Below, in pieces: positions 39,774-52,093 of a stretch of DNA of 64,000 bases; position 1 is the stretch's first letter, and each line of letters starts with the position of its first letter. The position numbers were made by a program, and so were the translations under genes. A model generated the notes under the pieces. The model was not told the origin of the DNA and made no database searches. It saw nothing but the letters and a program-made list of their open reading frames with translations. The stretch comes from Notospermus geniculatus (Eukaryota > Nemertea > Pilidiophora > Heteronemertea > Lineidae): NCBI GenBank assembly GCA_002633025.1, contig NMRB01000211.1, positions 108,184 to 172,183 on the forward strand. The letters are read 5' to 3'.

Positions 39774-40522
39774 AGTTGTTTTGTGAATTCAGATCTGTTC
39801 AATGAATAACTTTGAAGAAGATTTAAGACTAAAGCAGCTTATACAACTAGGACAGAGAGTGGGTGTGGATAACTAGGCTCAGGGAAGTACATCCTGGCCA
39901 AGAGTGAAGGGATGGTAGATAGACTGATTTTATTTGATTGACCACCTGCACCATCACCCTTGAAGAACTGCACCCAACCTCACTTTTTAAAATTTATATT
40001 GAAAGCCTTTGTTTCATTGAATGCCAATGGATGAACCTCACACTCACACACAGCTGGCTACGTTTTGTTGTTGTTTTCCTCATTCCTGGCCCCACCTGGC
40101 TGGGTGCCTGACAGACATGACAGATGCTAGCCTACACTAACAATCATGACAATGACTACACCCTAAGTCACTATTTAATTAAGGCTAGGTTAGGTAGCCC
40201 CTTCCGTCATGTCGGAACGAGTTTAGAATCCCCGATCAGTGCCCAAAAAAAGGTCATCGATTGACGGAATAAGCCGCATTGTACAATATATAGGATTTCC
40301 ATTGTGTGCTATGTAGTAATGTAGGCCTGTCACTTCCGATAGGGGATTCTAAACTTTAGCCTAGGCCTCGCCACGGTACGGTTGGTTGGTGGTAGGCCTA
40401 GGGCCTAGGCCTACGACTATGTACGACGAGGGACTAGGCCTACCGGTAGCCTCTAGGCCTACGCCATACGTTAGACCGGTACGCCGGTAGACCTACCGGG
40501 ATCGGGGAGTACCGTAGCTACC

Positions 40523-40674
40523 TAAGGCTGGATTTAGCTGCACGCGGAATGCGGATTGCGGAACGCGGTAAGCGGAAAGTGCAATGCATTTCGCATACAA
40601 CAAATCGCTTCCGCCGGGGATTCCGCGGCCCTATACCACATTCCGCGTGTCAGCTAAATGCAGCTTAAGCCTGG
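40523..40674. mobile_element. MITE-like element rich in GCGGAA
   Basis: The left arm TAAGGCTGGATTTAGCTGCA and continuation CGCGGAATG are mirrored at the right end by CATTCCGCG and CAGCTAAATGCAGCTTA. The interior repeats GCGGAA/TTCCGC. About 150 bp, no coding capacity. Confidence 0.65.
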
Positions 40675-41183
40675 CCCAAAAAAAGGACAGCCAGGAAAGG
40701 AAAAGGAAGTAACACAGACATCGTCGGTAAGAAAGCATTTCGCAACAGCACAGCAGGTAGACCCCAAATGCGTCCCTTATATTTTTTTTATTTTCTCTGC
40801 ATGATGAATGCATAGGCTTATGCACAGCGCGCAATGCATCAATGCATGCAGAAATGAGAACGTGCAAAATGTATTACGACCAAAACGCACCTATCTTACG
40901 ACCGAAATTCGGCCAAAATATTCCTAAAATACTAACGTTCGCGCACTATGTACACTCCATATCTATTCTTTTGTATCCACACAATACTAAAACGACCAAA
41001 TATTTGCATTTTTACGCCATAATGTGGAAAAATTGACATGAAGTTGTGTGGATCCGCGAAATAACCTTGTCCATGTAGACACCCACACCCTTTGTAACGC
41101 GCCCCCTGATTGGCTAATTCCAACGCGCACTTGTTGATCCAATGACGACACAACAGTAGTGACGTCTATGAATAAAAATATAC

Positions 41184-41642
41184 ACTAAGGCCATGTAAAA
41201 ATGATAACTAAAAAGGCAATTTCCAGAGTGTTTGCGAATTTTCGACCCCAACCGGGGTCTTCTTCAGGCTGGAACTTTACAATCCGAAACTCTAGAGCAG
41301 ACCATGTAAAAAAAAATTAATTGGTTAGCATCCCCTCCCGCCATGGAAATCACCCCCCTCCTCAACAAAATTTTTATTTTTTATTTTCAAAAAAACCTTT
41401 CAAAAACTGCCAAGAGTGAGAAAATTACAAGGCTGGGATGCTTAAATAAAACAACACAGATAGAAAGTAGTTTTTGTTTCAATTCATACCTATTACATTT
41501 GAAATTTCCCTCAGGTTGCCAAGATTACCATGGTAACATGCATCTCAAACTCAATAAAAAATAAAATAAAAACCTCCCGCCCTCCTCAGAAAATTGAGAG
41601 TGGAAGGATGCTAACCAACTATTTTTTTTTACATGGCCTAAA
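41184..41642. mobile_element. Nested non-autonomous inverted-repeat element(s)
   Basis: Outer ends CTAAGGCCATGTAAAA (41184) and TTTTACATGGCCTAA (right end about 41642) are inverted. An inner pair, about 41301-41335 and 41605-41638, is also inverted and shares GGTTAGCATCC/GGATGCTAACC. This suggests one element inserted within, or duplicating the end of, another of the same family. No transposase frame is present. Confidence 0.65.
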
Positions 41643-41644
41643 GG

Positions 41645-42600
41645 AGACAAAATGGGCCAAAATCTTGGTTTCTGAAGTCAGAAACTTAGTTTCTGCCCCA
41701 AAACTTAGTTTCTGCTTTCAAAAACACAGTTATGGAAAGCCGTTTGTTCAGAAACCAGGTTTTTTACTTCAAAAACTTAGTATTTGAACATGTAGGCCTA
41801 GGCCTAATCGTATTGGATCCAGAAACTATATAAAGGCCCATACACATGCAACTTTTCATATGCAACTTCATGCATAAACCAGATGAGACCAAAAATTTCA
41901 TCAAAGTTGCATGTGTAAACGGGCATGCAACTTGTTGCAACTAACTACTGCAACTTGTTGCAAAATTAGGATCCAGATCCTATTTTCTGGTGAAGTTGCA
42001 ACAAGTTGCATGTCGCTGGCCAATGAGAATACAGCAAAAAATCATGTGACGTCTACAAAAGCCAAAATGGCTGCCGAACAAAGGATTCCCGCCAAAATTC
42101 CTGCAACTTGTTGCGAACTTCTGCAACTTATCGCACTGAATGTTGCAATGTGTAAACGTCACAGGTAGACTGCAACAAGTTGCAGGTTGCAGCAACTTGC
42201 AACTTGGTGCAACCTAGTGTAAACCGCTCTTAAGTTTCTGCCCAAAAACTTGGTTTCTGAAGTCAAAAACTTAGTTTCTGGCAAAAACTTAGTTTCAGGC
42301 AGAAACTTGGATCCAAAGTACAAGTTTGATGGTCAAAAACTAAGTCTGCGCCAAAAAGTTAGTTTCTGAAGTCAAAAACATGGTTTCTGCTTTAATGGGT
42401 TTTTGCAAGCAGAAACCAAGTTTTTGGCCGAAACTAAGTTTTTGACTTCAGAAACCAAGATTTTGGTCCAGAAACTTATTGGTGCAGAATCATAGTTTGC
42501 TCGTGAAACTCAGTTTCTGGATCCAAAGTACTAGTTAGATGTCCAAAAACTATGTTTTTGGACCAGTAATTTAGTTTTTGAAGTCAGAAACCTAGTTTAG
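41645..42600. repeat. Short-unit minisatellite (AAACTTAGTTTCTG) split by an insertion
   Basis: Units such as AAACTTAGTTTCTG, often followed by AAGTCA, recur about every 20-30 bp at 41645-41830 and again at 42233-42600, in both orientations. Between them lies a foreign element at about 41832-42233. Confidence 0.7.
41832..42233. mobile_element. Inverted-repeat element rich in GCAACTTGTTGCA
   Basis: The left end AAAGGCCCATACACATGCAA and the right end GTGTAAACCGCTCTT enclose many copies of GCAACTTGTTGCA-type palindromes, with GTGTAAAC near both sides. It interrupts a minisatellite, which gives the order of events: array first, element later. No coding capacity. Confidence 0.6.
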
Positions 42601-42607
42601 CCCTAAA

Positions 42608-43075
42608 GTGCCATATGTTGTCATAAAATCAAGCAAGTGCCATGTGTTGGTGATAAATCACGCATGTGCCATATGTTGGTGATAAACCCACGCAAGTGCC
42701 ATATGCTGCATGCAGTGGTGATAAAAACACGCAAATGCCATTTTGTTGGTGATAAAACCACGCAAGTGCCATGCTGGTCATAAAATCACGCAAGTGCCAT
42801 TTGTTGGTGATAAAACCACACAAGTGCCATATGCTGGTCATAAAATCACGCAAGTGCCATTTGTTGGTGATAAAACCACGCAAGTGCCATGTTGGTGATA
42901 AAACCACGCAAGTGCCATGTTGGTGATAAAACAACGCAAGTGCCATAGCTGGTGATAAAACCACGCAAATGCCATATGCTGGTAACAAAAACCACGCCTA
43001 AGTGCCATTTGTTGGTGATAAAACCACGCAAGTGCCATATGTTGGTGATAAAACCACGCAAGTGCCATAATTCGC
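42608..43075. repeat. Minisatellite (GTGATAAAACCACGCAAGTG), left of copy 2
   Basis: About 17 units of roughly 26-30 bp with core GTTGGTGATAAAACCACGCA. The same unit in the same orientation forms the array at 50972-51172 on the other side of duplicate copy 2. Open frames across it are by-products of the repeat. Confidence 0.92.
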
Positions 43076-43280
43076 AATAATTTAATACAGAACCGATGAC
43101 TCACGAAAGCAAACATATATGAATGCTGATAAACTATGGTTTGAAATCTGAGACACAAATTTTAGGTTGTGGTTGTTTCTCTTTCAAAATTATATTGCAT
43201 AACATTGGTTTTATCTAAACCATAGACAATAATTTTTGCTGTGCATTGGTATACCCCATCCAACTGAACTCAACGTCTAA

Positions 43281-43310
43281 CGCTTCTCGGCCTATTGGCT
43301 AAGATTAAAG
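43281..43310 (+). ncRNA. U2 snRNA 5'-end-like fragment
   Basis: CGCTTCTCGGCCTATTGGCT followed by AAGATTAA matches the start of U2 snRNA (CGCUUCUCGGCCUUUUGGCU, then AAGAUCAA) with two substitutions. The similarity stops after about 30 nt: the branch-point-binding and Sm regions are absent. It is therefore a truncated pseudogene or the head of a snRNA-derived SINE, not a working U2 gene. Confidence 0.6.
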
Positions 43311-45453
43311 TTTGATATTTAAGAGGTGCGGACTCTGCCTCATGGTGAATCTGCCCGTTCCCTTGTGCTGACTTGGCTTAAGCAAGGCGGGGGAGTTGTA
43401 CAGGACGAAATTGCAAATTAAACAACCAGGACCGATATGTCTCTGGCTACACGTGTTGAACTGCCACCAGTGGCCCACTAACTTGTGGTGAAAATTGGAA
43501 TTAGAAACCAACTAGTCGATCAGAGTTCGCCAAGTTCGCTCAGTTCGCCCAGTTCGCTGTTTATTGATGCCCGTGCATAGCTGCATAAAGGAGACCAGGG
43601 GAGTACAGGCATGGAGTTTTCACCTAGGTCAGAGGCTGGTAGGTTGTCCCCAAGCCTGAAGGAGCTCCAGGGGAGTAGGGAGCATGGACTCTTCACAGGT
43701 CAGAGGGTGGTGCTTGTCCTGCGCCTTAAGGGGATCCTAGAGGTACCGTGCAGACTCCTCTCATGGCAGGATGATAGATTTCAAATTTGCCAAAGGACAG
43801 AAGAGGGAATGGGATGGATGGGTGACCGAGGGAATGTCCCTCTATGTTTCAGTCCGTCAAACAGTAGATCTGGTTTAGAGGACAGGTTGACCTCTAGCTC
43901 CAGAGTCCTTCACCATTCAACTGCAGCAGACAACTACCAGCACCCCAGAGTGCACGATTTTGTTTGATCAGTCAGTCATGCACTACTTCTGTTGAGGAAC
44001 GCAGCCATTGTATGGTGCCATTCCATCCATGTGGACCGCCATGACCTCTCATACACAAAGTCTTCAACACACCATACATTGTGAATGATGAGCCATCCCC
44101 TACTAGCACAATGGCATTTGGCAATGCAACATCATCAAATCAAAATAGGTCTCAGTCCAAATGAACATCATTTGCCTTCTTCATTCTAAAACCCCAAACC
44201 AATCAAATAGTAAATCTAGGTTATAAGGCCAAGTGCCAAGTATCTCATTCATCGAAAATATTCCCTGTCCTCGGAAGACATTACAATTCAACTAATTATC
44301 AAGATGGGACACAGAAGATTGTATCGGACCATATTGCAGTTGACTCAGATACCAGGACACTTCTGAGAAAAGGTTACAACTGGTAGGCCTGGATCTGTCT
44401 GGATGGTCCAAGTTAGAGCAACCAGCTTCCCCCATCCTACGAATGAAAGCTGAAAACTGATTTTGCGCCCAGCTGAAAACAGTCACCAGGTGCCCTGACC
44501 GATGAACCCTTCAAATCAATAGAAAGCCTCACCACTCATCAGCTGAAAATGACTGTAGGGAGCACCAAACGGCACGAAAAGTGTGTGCTGCACAGGGATG
44601 ATGACTGCAACATAAGATGACTGATGAGGCAGATAGGATCAGAGATGAAACACATTCCGTTATGATCGTATGTATGTATCAACCATTACAAGTCCTTCGA
44701 TGATCCATGACTCATGAACATCCAGTTTCAGCTGTGCCTGCCATGACGAGTATCCGATCACTCAGATCAGATTCATCTGAACAGGGATGGGTCAATACGT
44801 ACATCGTGGATCTCAATGACTTGAACCGATCAAGAAACTGAAACTGATTGGCACTGCCAGGACTGGCTTCGATATAAATTGTAACAACATCTTGATAGAA
44901 AGGTGTTATCATATCCTTCTTACAAAGTTTGATCAATGTCTTTACTTATTGCGGGATGGTGTGGAGAAACGATAGGATGGAATTTCAAGAAGGTGAAGGC
45001 GGCATCCACATGATAAAAGAAAATACCACATGGGTGAAATAACACTCTGTAATATCAGCCATCAGATGCGTTCCAGAGAAGTACGTCGGCACTGACGACC
45101 ATTCGGGGGGGGGGGGACAAATGGTTGAGAGTTCACACGTAGATTCGCTCTTCCTTCCACTGCAACGGGCTGCTCCTATTCTGAAAGTTCGTCATGTGTG
45201 TTGCTTCCACGTGCGATGATGTCTTCCTTCTTCAGCATTTTACATAAAAAAGTGCCATGGCTTCCCTGGAATGCACTCTTAGCACAAAGACAGTAAGGGG
45301 CCTACGGGATCTGCCCATAGAAGAGTTTGGGACCTCCTGCATGTGATAGGGGTACTACAGTATAAGGCATCACAGACCAAAATGATCCCTACTACTGTAC
45401 AACGAAAATTGATTCCAGGCATGTAGACCTAAGTCCACTGTATTACGACTTAC

Positions 45454-45582
45454 CTGAGAATCTGGAGGGTAGACAATGAAATGGCGCAGGACAAATCCAA
45501 AGTTTCCGTCAGTGCGCTGGATGAGTATCGTACGCGGATCCTGCCAAGAGGAGCCGGCACCACCTGCTTGGTTCTCCTTATT
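45454..45582 (-). pseudogene. Orphan second copy of RhoGAP PDZ exon 2
   Basis: The 129-nt exon is intact, with the same acceptor, the same GTAAGT donor and one silent change (GTG to GTC), so the encoded peptide is identical. It lies 5' of the RhoGAP start-codon exon (37925), and no copy of exon 1 or exon 3 is next to it. It can only be used if an unseen alternative promoter lies further upstream. It may also be an assembly artefact. Confidence 0.75.
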
Positions 45583-47195
45583 CTGAAAAGACACAAAGTT
45601 CACAATAGATTGAACATGTTGTACTAACAGCGGGTGGACTGGACCCAGAGTAACTTGGAGAAAACATGAAGGTAGGCTACTGAGAACATCTCAAATCTCG
45701 TTTCTGCTGATGCTGCGATCTTTAAGCTGTGTTTGGATGGCAGCAAGATACCTATTAAATTGGTAATCTCTAGCGAAATAAATTTACACCTGGGGTCATT
45801 AGCCGATCGGTAAAAAATATCTGCCTGGCCCTGGCGTGAAGACTACCGTAGAATAGGTGTGTGGTGAACGCTTTTGATTGGGCTTCGTAGAGATCGTTGA
45901 ACTTTGAATCTATCAATGTTCTCAGGTACCTCTTCCACAATCTTTTTCAATGCCCCGTGATATTGTTTTCTGTGGTAAGTTTTCCCCTTGATGTCATCTG
46001 ACAGCACTGTCCTAGAACATGGAAAGCTGACCAGGAATCCACGTACCATTCAACCTCACAAATCGGAGCCAACATTTCCTCTGTGGCAGTGGCTAGAATA
46101 AGGTAACTTCTGGATGAATGCTTGGGTGCTGACCAGCCATAAATGAGATATANTTAACCATCATCTCCCGAATTTTTCAGCATGAAAGACAATCATGGTA
46201 ACCAGCCCTAGATGAAAATTGATTCGCAAACCTGTATTAGTCCTTGGACAGGAAAACGAATCTTTACGCCAGAGAAGCCTTAAGGCATGTAAGGACAGGA
46301 CATGCAGGAAAAGGACAAATCTTCCAGGAGAATCAAAAGAATCAAATTCGGCAGCACTCCATGAACATTTTCCAACGGACCCTGGAAGAGAAAGTGGTCA
46401 GAGGCTTCTTACCCGACACTCCTGATCTACAGAGGGGGTAGGCAATGCTTTCTTCCGAGGCTTAATTCCTCGGAAACGAATCTTAATCCGAAAACGTCCA
46501 AATTTGCGTCCATCCATAACCGAAAGAGAACCCCCTCCAAACAGGATGCTCCCACGACACTACGAAAGCTCCTCGAAGACGTTGCGTGATTACATGCCTG
46601 CACCGTTTGGCCTATCTGGTAAACTGAGGATGCTCGGCACATTTATGCTCGCTAGTATGTGTATAGAATGAAGGCTTATGACTAAGTGATGTTTTGAAGA
46701 GAAAAGTAGCAGTGGGGATTCTCTCACATAGGTACGGCAAGGTCAAATGGCTTCTACGGTTCCTGGCTGCGCAAAGAGCATCGTATCAAATTCCAGTGAG
46801 CTAGGCGGCTAGTAGCATGATCTGCTGCACCTACTAGATTTTGGATACCCAAATCAGAGGACTTAGTTGAATTTCATGACACTAAATGTAACTTTGTCCC
46901 AACTACACATCAGCCATACACCAGAGAAAGTTCCGGAGCATAGTGGCTGCATAAAGAGCTGGAACCACCAGTCAGCAGTCCTCATGTTCCTTAAATCTCA
47001 CGCTCGCCTGCCACGTGCCACAGAATCTGCCATTCTATTGGGTACCTTTGTCCTCTATAGCATCGTTTCGAAGGGTGAGGGGAACAAGTGGTAATGGATG
47101 GTAGAAGGGACGCTAGTCCACCTCAGGTTGTATCCTCATCTAAGAACGCCGGCATTTCTGATGCTACCACTACTAACTATTCTGACAGCATTGGT

Positions 47196-47484
47196 TAAAG
47201 TTAAAAAGTTTGGGTTTATAGTCTGATATCAACAACGGTAGAGGTGTCATCCGACTTCACACTTTAACCCCAGTCTATCCTGAAACCTTTCAGTAGAACT
47301 CAGATGAGCTGCTCATTCAGCGCATACAATCTGAGCATTTCCGACTGGTACCCATTTATACACCTGGGTGGAGAGAGGCCAGTAAGGCAAAGAGACCTGC
47401 CCAAAGTCTCACGCCAGCAGCGGGATTCGAACCCGGGATCCTCTGACCGCTAGTCGGAGGCCCGAACCACTACACCACCGTGGT
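47196..47484 (-). mobile_element. tRNA-derived SINE present only in copy 2
   Basis: On the minus strand: A box TGGTGTAGTGG (47477-47467), B box GGTTCGAATCC (47433-47423), then a body including CTCTCTCCACCCAGGTGTA and an A/T-rich 3' part. Copy 1 has the empty site (ATTGGTCGAGGG near 33445). TGGT flanks both sides as a short target duplication. The body phrase resembles conserved central domains of marine-invertebrate SINEs, from memory. Confidence 0.85.
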
Positions 47485-49914
47485 CGAGGGCCTTCATGAG
47501 TCTTCTTGGCGTCGTTCGAAGTCCTCATTTTCCTCAACATAGAAGGGAAAACAGACAATTCATCAACCAAGCCCTCAAGAGTAAAGTACACCCTTTCTAC
47601 GCAGGTGGATAGGCCTAGGAGAGGAATATCTAATCGCAATCTAGAGGATCATCTTACATGGTCTTAGATATTATGGATCAAAATTCACTTTTTTCGCCAA
47701 GGCACACCACGTGATCTCACATACTTTTCGTTATTTTCCAGCTGCAGTTGGTGGTTAACTTCGGTAATGTAATTATCAGGTTGCATGTTGTGCGTCCTTT
47801 GGTCATGAACTTTGATGTCTGGATATTTGTCGGGCCTACAATTCGCTTCTGTGAGAATGTAAGAAACTTTAAGGATGATACATACAACTCCACCTTTTGC
47901 CATTGACACAAATTATGTTGTTTACTTATCGCCATGTACTTCAACATGCTCAATGGAACCAATGGCAGCACTGCAACTAAGAATGTTGGTTGGAATTTAC
48001 CTGTGAATATATAGGCCTGCACAAAGAATTTTTTCACCTTCCTGTAAAACCACCTGTTCTCTTCCTGGAGACTTATGTGTCTCCATCTGAGGGGCAGGTG
48101 TTGAACTGACTTCTCCAGCCTGGTTTTAGACGTTCACTGATCAGAATGCTGCATAATGGAATAGACGGTTCTCAAATTCACAGATCTGCGCACTTCTGCT
48201 GAAATGTCGATCTGAAACCGGGTGACGTGATGCAGTCCATGATTCAGCAATGATTGACTCCGTTGCAACGTCTTCGACGTCACTGTAGTGGGGCTCTGCA
48301 TCACGTCATTCAGCTTCAGATCGAGGTTGTGGTTGCGATTTCGGCAGAAGTCCACAGATCTTTGTTGTTTACGTCAATTTCAGAAAAGGTCTATGGAGTT
48401 CATAGCTTTCAAAACTGCATACAGTACCAGATGATTGGGCTAGTTGCTTTTTCATTAAAGCAGAGGCCCATATCACCTTAAACTGACTGTATAATTGCCT
48501 CCAGAGGCACATTTAAATTTAAAATGATAATTAGTAAAATATCGTAATGGAGTTAGGATCTTCCATACCAAGGGGAGAAATTGTGCTCAGGAGAAGGAAC
48601 CTTTGTCCTTTCCTAAAATAATGTATATATGTTTCTTTTGTTGAGAACACACAAAACCAACTCTTCTTGTCTGACCTGAGGACACCACAGCGGAGTGGCC
48701 TAATTGTTAATGTAATACAAAATCGTCCATCAGGTTCTTGATTACATTATATGACTAATTACCTAATACAGTATTTATTTTGTGGGCCTCTCTCTGTGCC
48801 AACAAGTGCATCGTTCTCTACATAATTCATTCAGCCATTGGCCGTGTTGGCCACCTGATGTCTACACTTCTACTGCCTTCCCCTAATGCCTGTCGGGCTT
48901 GCCAAATAGTTGCTACACTGGAAGGTGTATATTTTGGTGAAAGAAAAGATGAACATCATGGTCAATGCCAAAGAAATTTATACTGAGAAAAAATCTTGCC
49001 CACCACCCCACTAACAGGAATGTCTCCCACAGCTTTGCATTGATATTGACCGATTTTCAACAAATCCGATTTTAAACCACCCATAGGGGCAGACTACCAA
49101 TGCACCTTCCTACGCCCCAATCAACCGGAACTGTTCAATATGAAATCAAGGACTATTATATTTAGCAGTGAGGTGTGTACTGTCGGGCAGCAATGGCGGC
49201 TTAAATGCCCTAAAATGGATTTATTATCGTAAGCTAGTATAGTACACGTAGGCCTGTTGGTAACAATACAAAATTTATGTCAACGTTTCCTCTTCCATGA
49301 AAAGTGCGACAAATACAGAGTAGGACAAACAGTCTTAGGACAGGTTGTTTATAAGTTGTGAAACACCAGTTCTGGGCGACATCTTTGGACCTGGCAACAC
49401 AGACGCCAGACACCGTTGCTCTCTTGCTGAGCAGTTTTCACAGACAGGCATCCATGATCCTTCTTATTCTTTCATGGTGTAACTACAGAACAGATCAAGT
49501 GCTGACAGACATGCACAATATGTAGGGGCCTGTACAAAACAACTGCGCGGCAAGAGCCGCATAATGTACAGGCATGTACACACTCATCAGCAACAAACAT
49601 ATTTTTTGTTCACTTGTTATCGGTCAACACTTCTATACCTGTATTACAATGAAGACTGCAAGTTTCCTATACATCCTCCAACAAGTAACTGACTGTTTAT
49701 CATTCTGGCTTCACAAAGACGAAGGTATTGTGTCAACAAATCCCAACATATTGTTGCATTGAGATAATAAAAAAATGTGCCTCACCAGAACTCCAACAGT
49801 TTGCATGTCAAACGGCACTTCACCTCAGACTTTTTGCCAATCCTGAGCTTGCCAGTTGAACAACTATTTCACCCAAAAATAACCACAAAATTTAAGGTCG
49901 GCAAAAAAGTCCAG

Positions 49915-50060
49915 CCCTGACATGCCTCATGCCTGAGTTTCACATTGGCAGTGGGATTCGAACCTGGGGGGACCTCATTCTGCAAACCTGGGACCCGAGC
50001 CAGTAGAGCACAGCAGCTCCTTTCCTGTTGATTCTTATTACCGGTACGCTGATGCCGAAG
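49915..50060 (-). repeat. tRNA-derived SINE-like sequence, copy-2 counterpart
   Basis: Same element as at 35690-35850, with B box at 49964-49954. It shows that the SINE was present before the block was duplicated. Confidence 0.5.
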
Positions 50061-50971
50061 TCTTCTGCTGCGATCACTCTTCCTTTAGAGACCTAAACTA
50101 AAATACTTCATGGCTGAATATTTTACCTCTGAATCATGCACGAGTATGTTTTCCTTCCTATTCTATCAGTCTCACAACACCACTATTGAGATCACAGACC
50201 CAATGGAAACACATAACTGCACGAAAAAAAAGTGGGGACATGGTTCGCGGCATTCAGGAATTCATTCATGACTTCTTATGAAGGCTAGCTGGTATGAATT
50301 TTGATTTTGATGAAATAACAATGACACACTGAACTGAAGACCAAACACTATTACATACATATACATGTATGTACATGCACATTAGAAACATGTCAGTGAA
50401 TACAGACTATGTATGGAAATGAGCCAGATATTTGGCCTTTTAATTAACCATCATTCAACTCGGCTTGTTAGCCTACATGTTGTTACATGTACGTCGTCAT
50501 TTCATGACTGACACTGTGGTTGCCCTGTCCAGAACCAAGAAAGAGAGGTGACAGGGTTTCATTCCAAGGGTAGGGTGACAGGCTGATTTGGTTAACCAGT
50601 TCAACAAAAGGTCCCACCAGCTGGCTGCACTATTAATGACCCACGAGCACGAAGGAGGTTTACATGACTACATGTAATGCAGGCCTACAGCACAAAGGTG
50701 GTAAACAGGGCCATTACAGATTCAGCCTTTTTGTGATAATAAATATAATGTCACTGTCGGTATGTGGAGGATCATCAGCATGAACACACATTCACGAATG
50801 ACAAGTTAGGCCTCCATAAACAATGCAGGCCCTTGAGATACCAAATCTGCATCAGGAGATCAATATGAACAACTTTAAGTGTCATCAAAAGGCATGAAAT
50901 CTCAGCCCACATAGGCCTACATGTACATGGCTGGGAAAATGTGCATTCATGTGCCAAGTCGTGGACTACAA

Positions 50972-51172
50972 CCATATGATGGTGATAAAACCACGCAAGT
51001 GCCATCTGCTGGTTATAAAACCACGCAAGTGCCATTTGTTGGTGATAAAACCACGCAAGTGCCATATGATGGTGATAAAACCACGCAAGTGCCATATGTT
51101 GGTGATAAAACCACGCGCAAGTGCCATTTGTTGGTGATAAAACCACGCAAGTGCCACATGTTGGTGATAAAA
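50972..51172. repeat. Minisatellite (GTGATAAAACCACGCAAGTG), right of copy 2
   Basis: About seven units of the same core as 42608-43075. It starts at the exact point where copy 2 stops matching copy 1, so it marks the breakpoint. Confidence 0.92.
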
Positions 51173-51579
51173 GGTTGTAGGTCGCCAGCGACCATCAACC
51201 TCGGCCGAGCGTAACTAATCTCTGGGTACGAGATTGTTTGCGGCCCACCTGCATGAAAACAGAGAGCACAAAACACTGTTTCAGTGAAAGATGCATGCCA
51301 CTTTTATTATTTCTAATTTAAAAGTGTTAAATAAAATGCCAATAAGAATCCCAGTATACTGTACATGTACACCTGTGTGAACATCAGTTAACAGTGCCCT
51401 CCAGAACAGCCAATCTACAGTAAGGAAGGCGGCTAACAGTATAAAGTTTTACCAAAGATATTTGAAGAGGAAAAATTGGTGAAATCTGGTCTTCTTGTTG
51501 ATCTTGCTGGAATGTCTTTGTGTATGGTTGCAATAACAAATTTCTTGTGTGGTTTGCATGACTTGTACTCTATATCAAT

Positions 51580-51894
51580 ATATCCCATCTTCGATAATCG
51601 AAGGCCGATCTGCTCTCCACTGCGTTACATCGCACATCACCCTTCGAGAAATAGACCAGTCGGCGGCGTATCTTGGCACCATGCCAACTTTACCGGTCGA
51701 CCAATCATATGACACTTTATATCGGGTCTTCGGTTAAACTCTTTGTACCACGATTCAAATTTTACAACACCGATTCTGATTGGCCTCTTCTTTTGAGGCG
51801 GCAGATACGCCGTGGACCGGTCACTTTCTCGAAGGGTGATGTGCGGTGTAACGTAGTGGTGAGCAGATCGGCCTTCGATGATCGAAGATGATAT
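51580..51894. mobile_element. Foldback element with about 95-bp imperfect inverted ends
   Basis: ATCTTCGATAATCGAAGGCC at the left is mirrored by GGCCTTCGATGATCGAAGAT at the right, and the match goes on inward for about 95 bp (CGAAGGGTGATGTGCG, GATACGCC and others). The interior is about 110 bp and non-coding. It lies just beyond the metalloprotease stop codon, possibly within its 3' UTR or downstream flank. Confidence 0.8.
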
Positions 51895-52093
51895 CCGCAA
51901 TGGACTACATCTCATTATACACTCCCAGCCGATAGTGTAATTTTGGTGATGCACACGTTTGTTGAGGACTGTCGACAGTGCCGATGTACCATCAATTTCT
52001 TCTCGTGGTTTACTGAAATTATACAAGACGATGATGGAGAAAAGGATATCACATGACATGACAAACGATAGTCAAGAGCTTCCGTGAAAGGCC

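Larger units (their letters stand above)
43893..50968. repeat. Large duplicated block, copy 2
   Basis: Same orientation and order as 29203-36775. Differences: loss of the segment matching 31445-32398 (N at 46153), a SINE at 47196-47484, an extra segment near 48400-48550, a missing palindrome arm near 50570 and many small indels. It ends at GTCGTGGACTACA and passes straight into the minisatellite at 50972. Confidence 0.95.

Noticed and set aside
42608-43075. CRISPR array
   Set aside because: Units are head-to-tail with no distinct spacers, and the genome is clearly a spliced eukaryotic one; it is a minisatellite.
43281-43470. Working U2 snRNA gene
   Set aside because: Only the first 30 nt match; the branch-site-pairing and Sm segments are absent.
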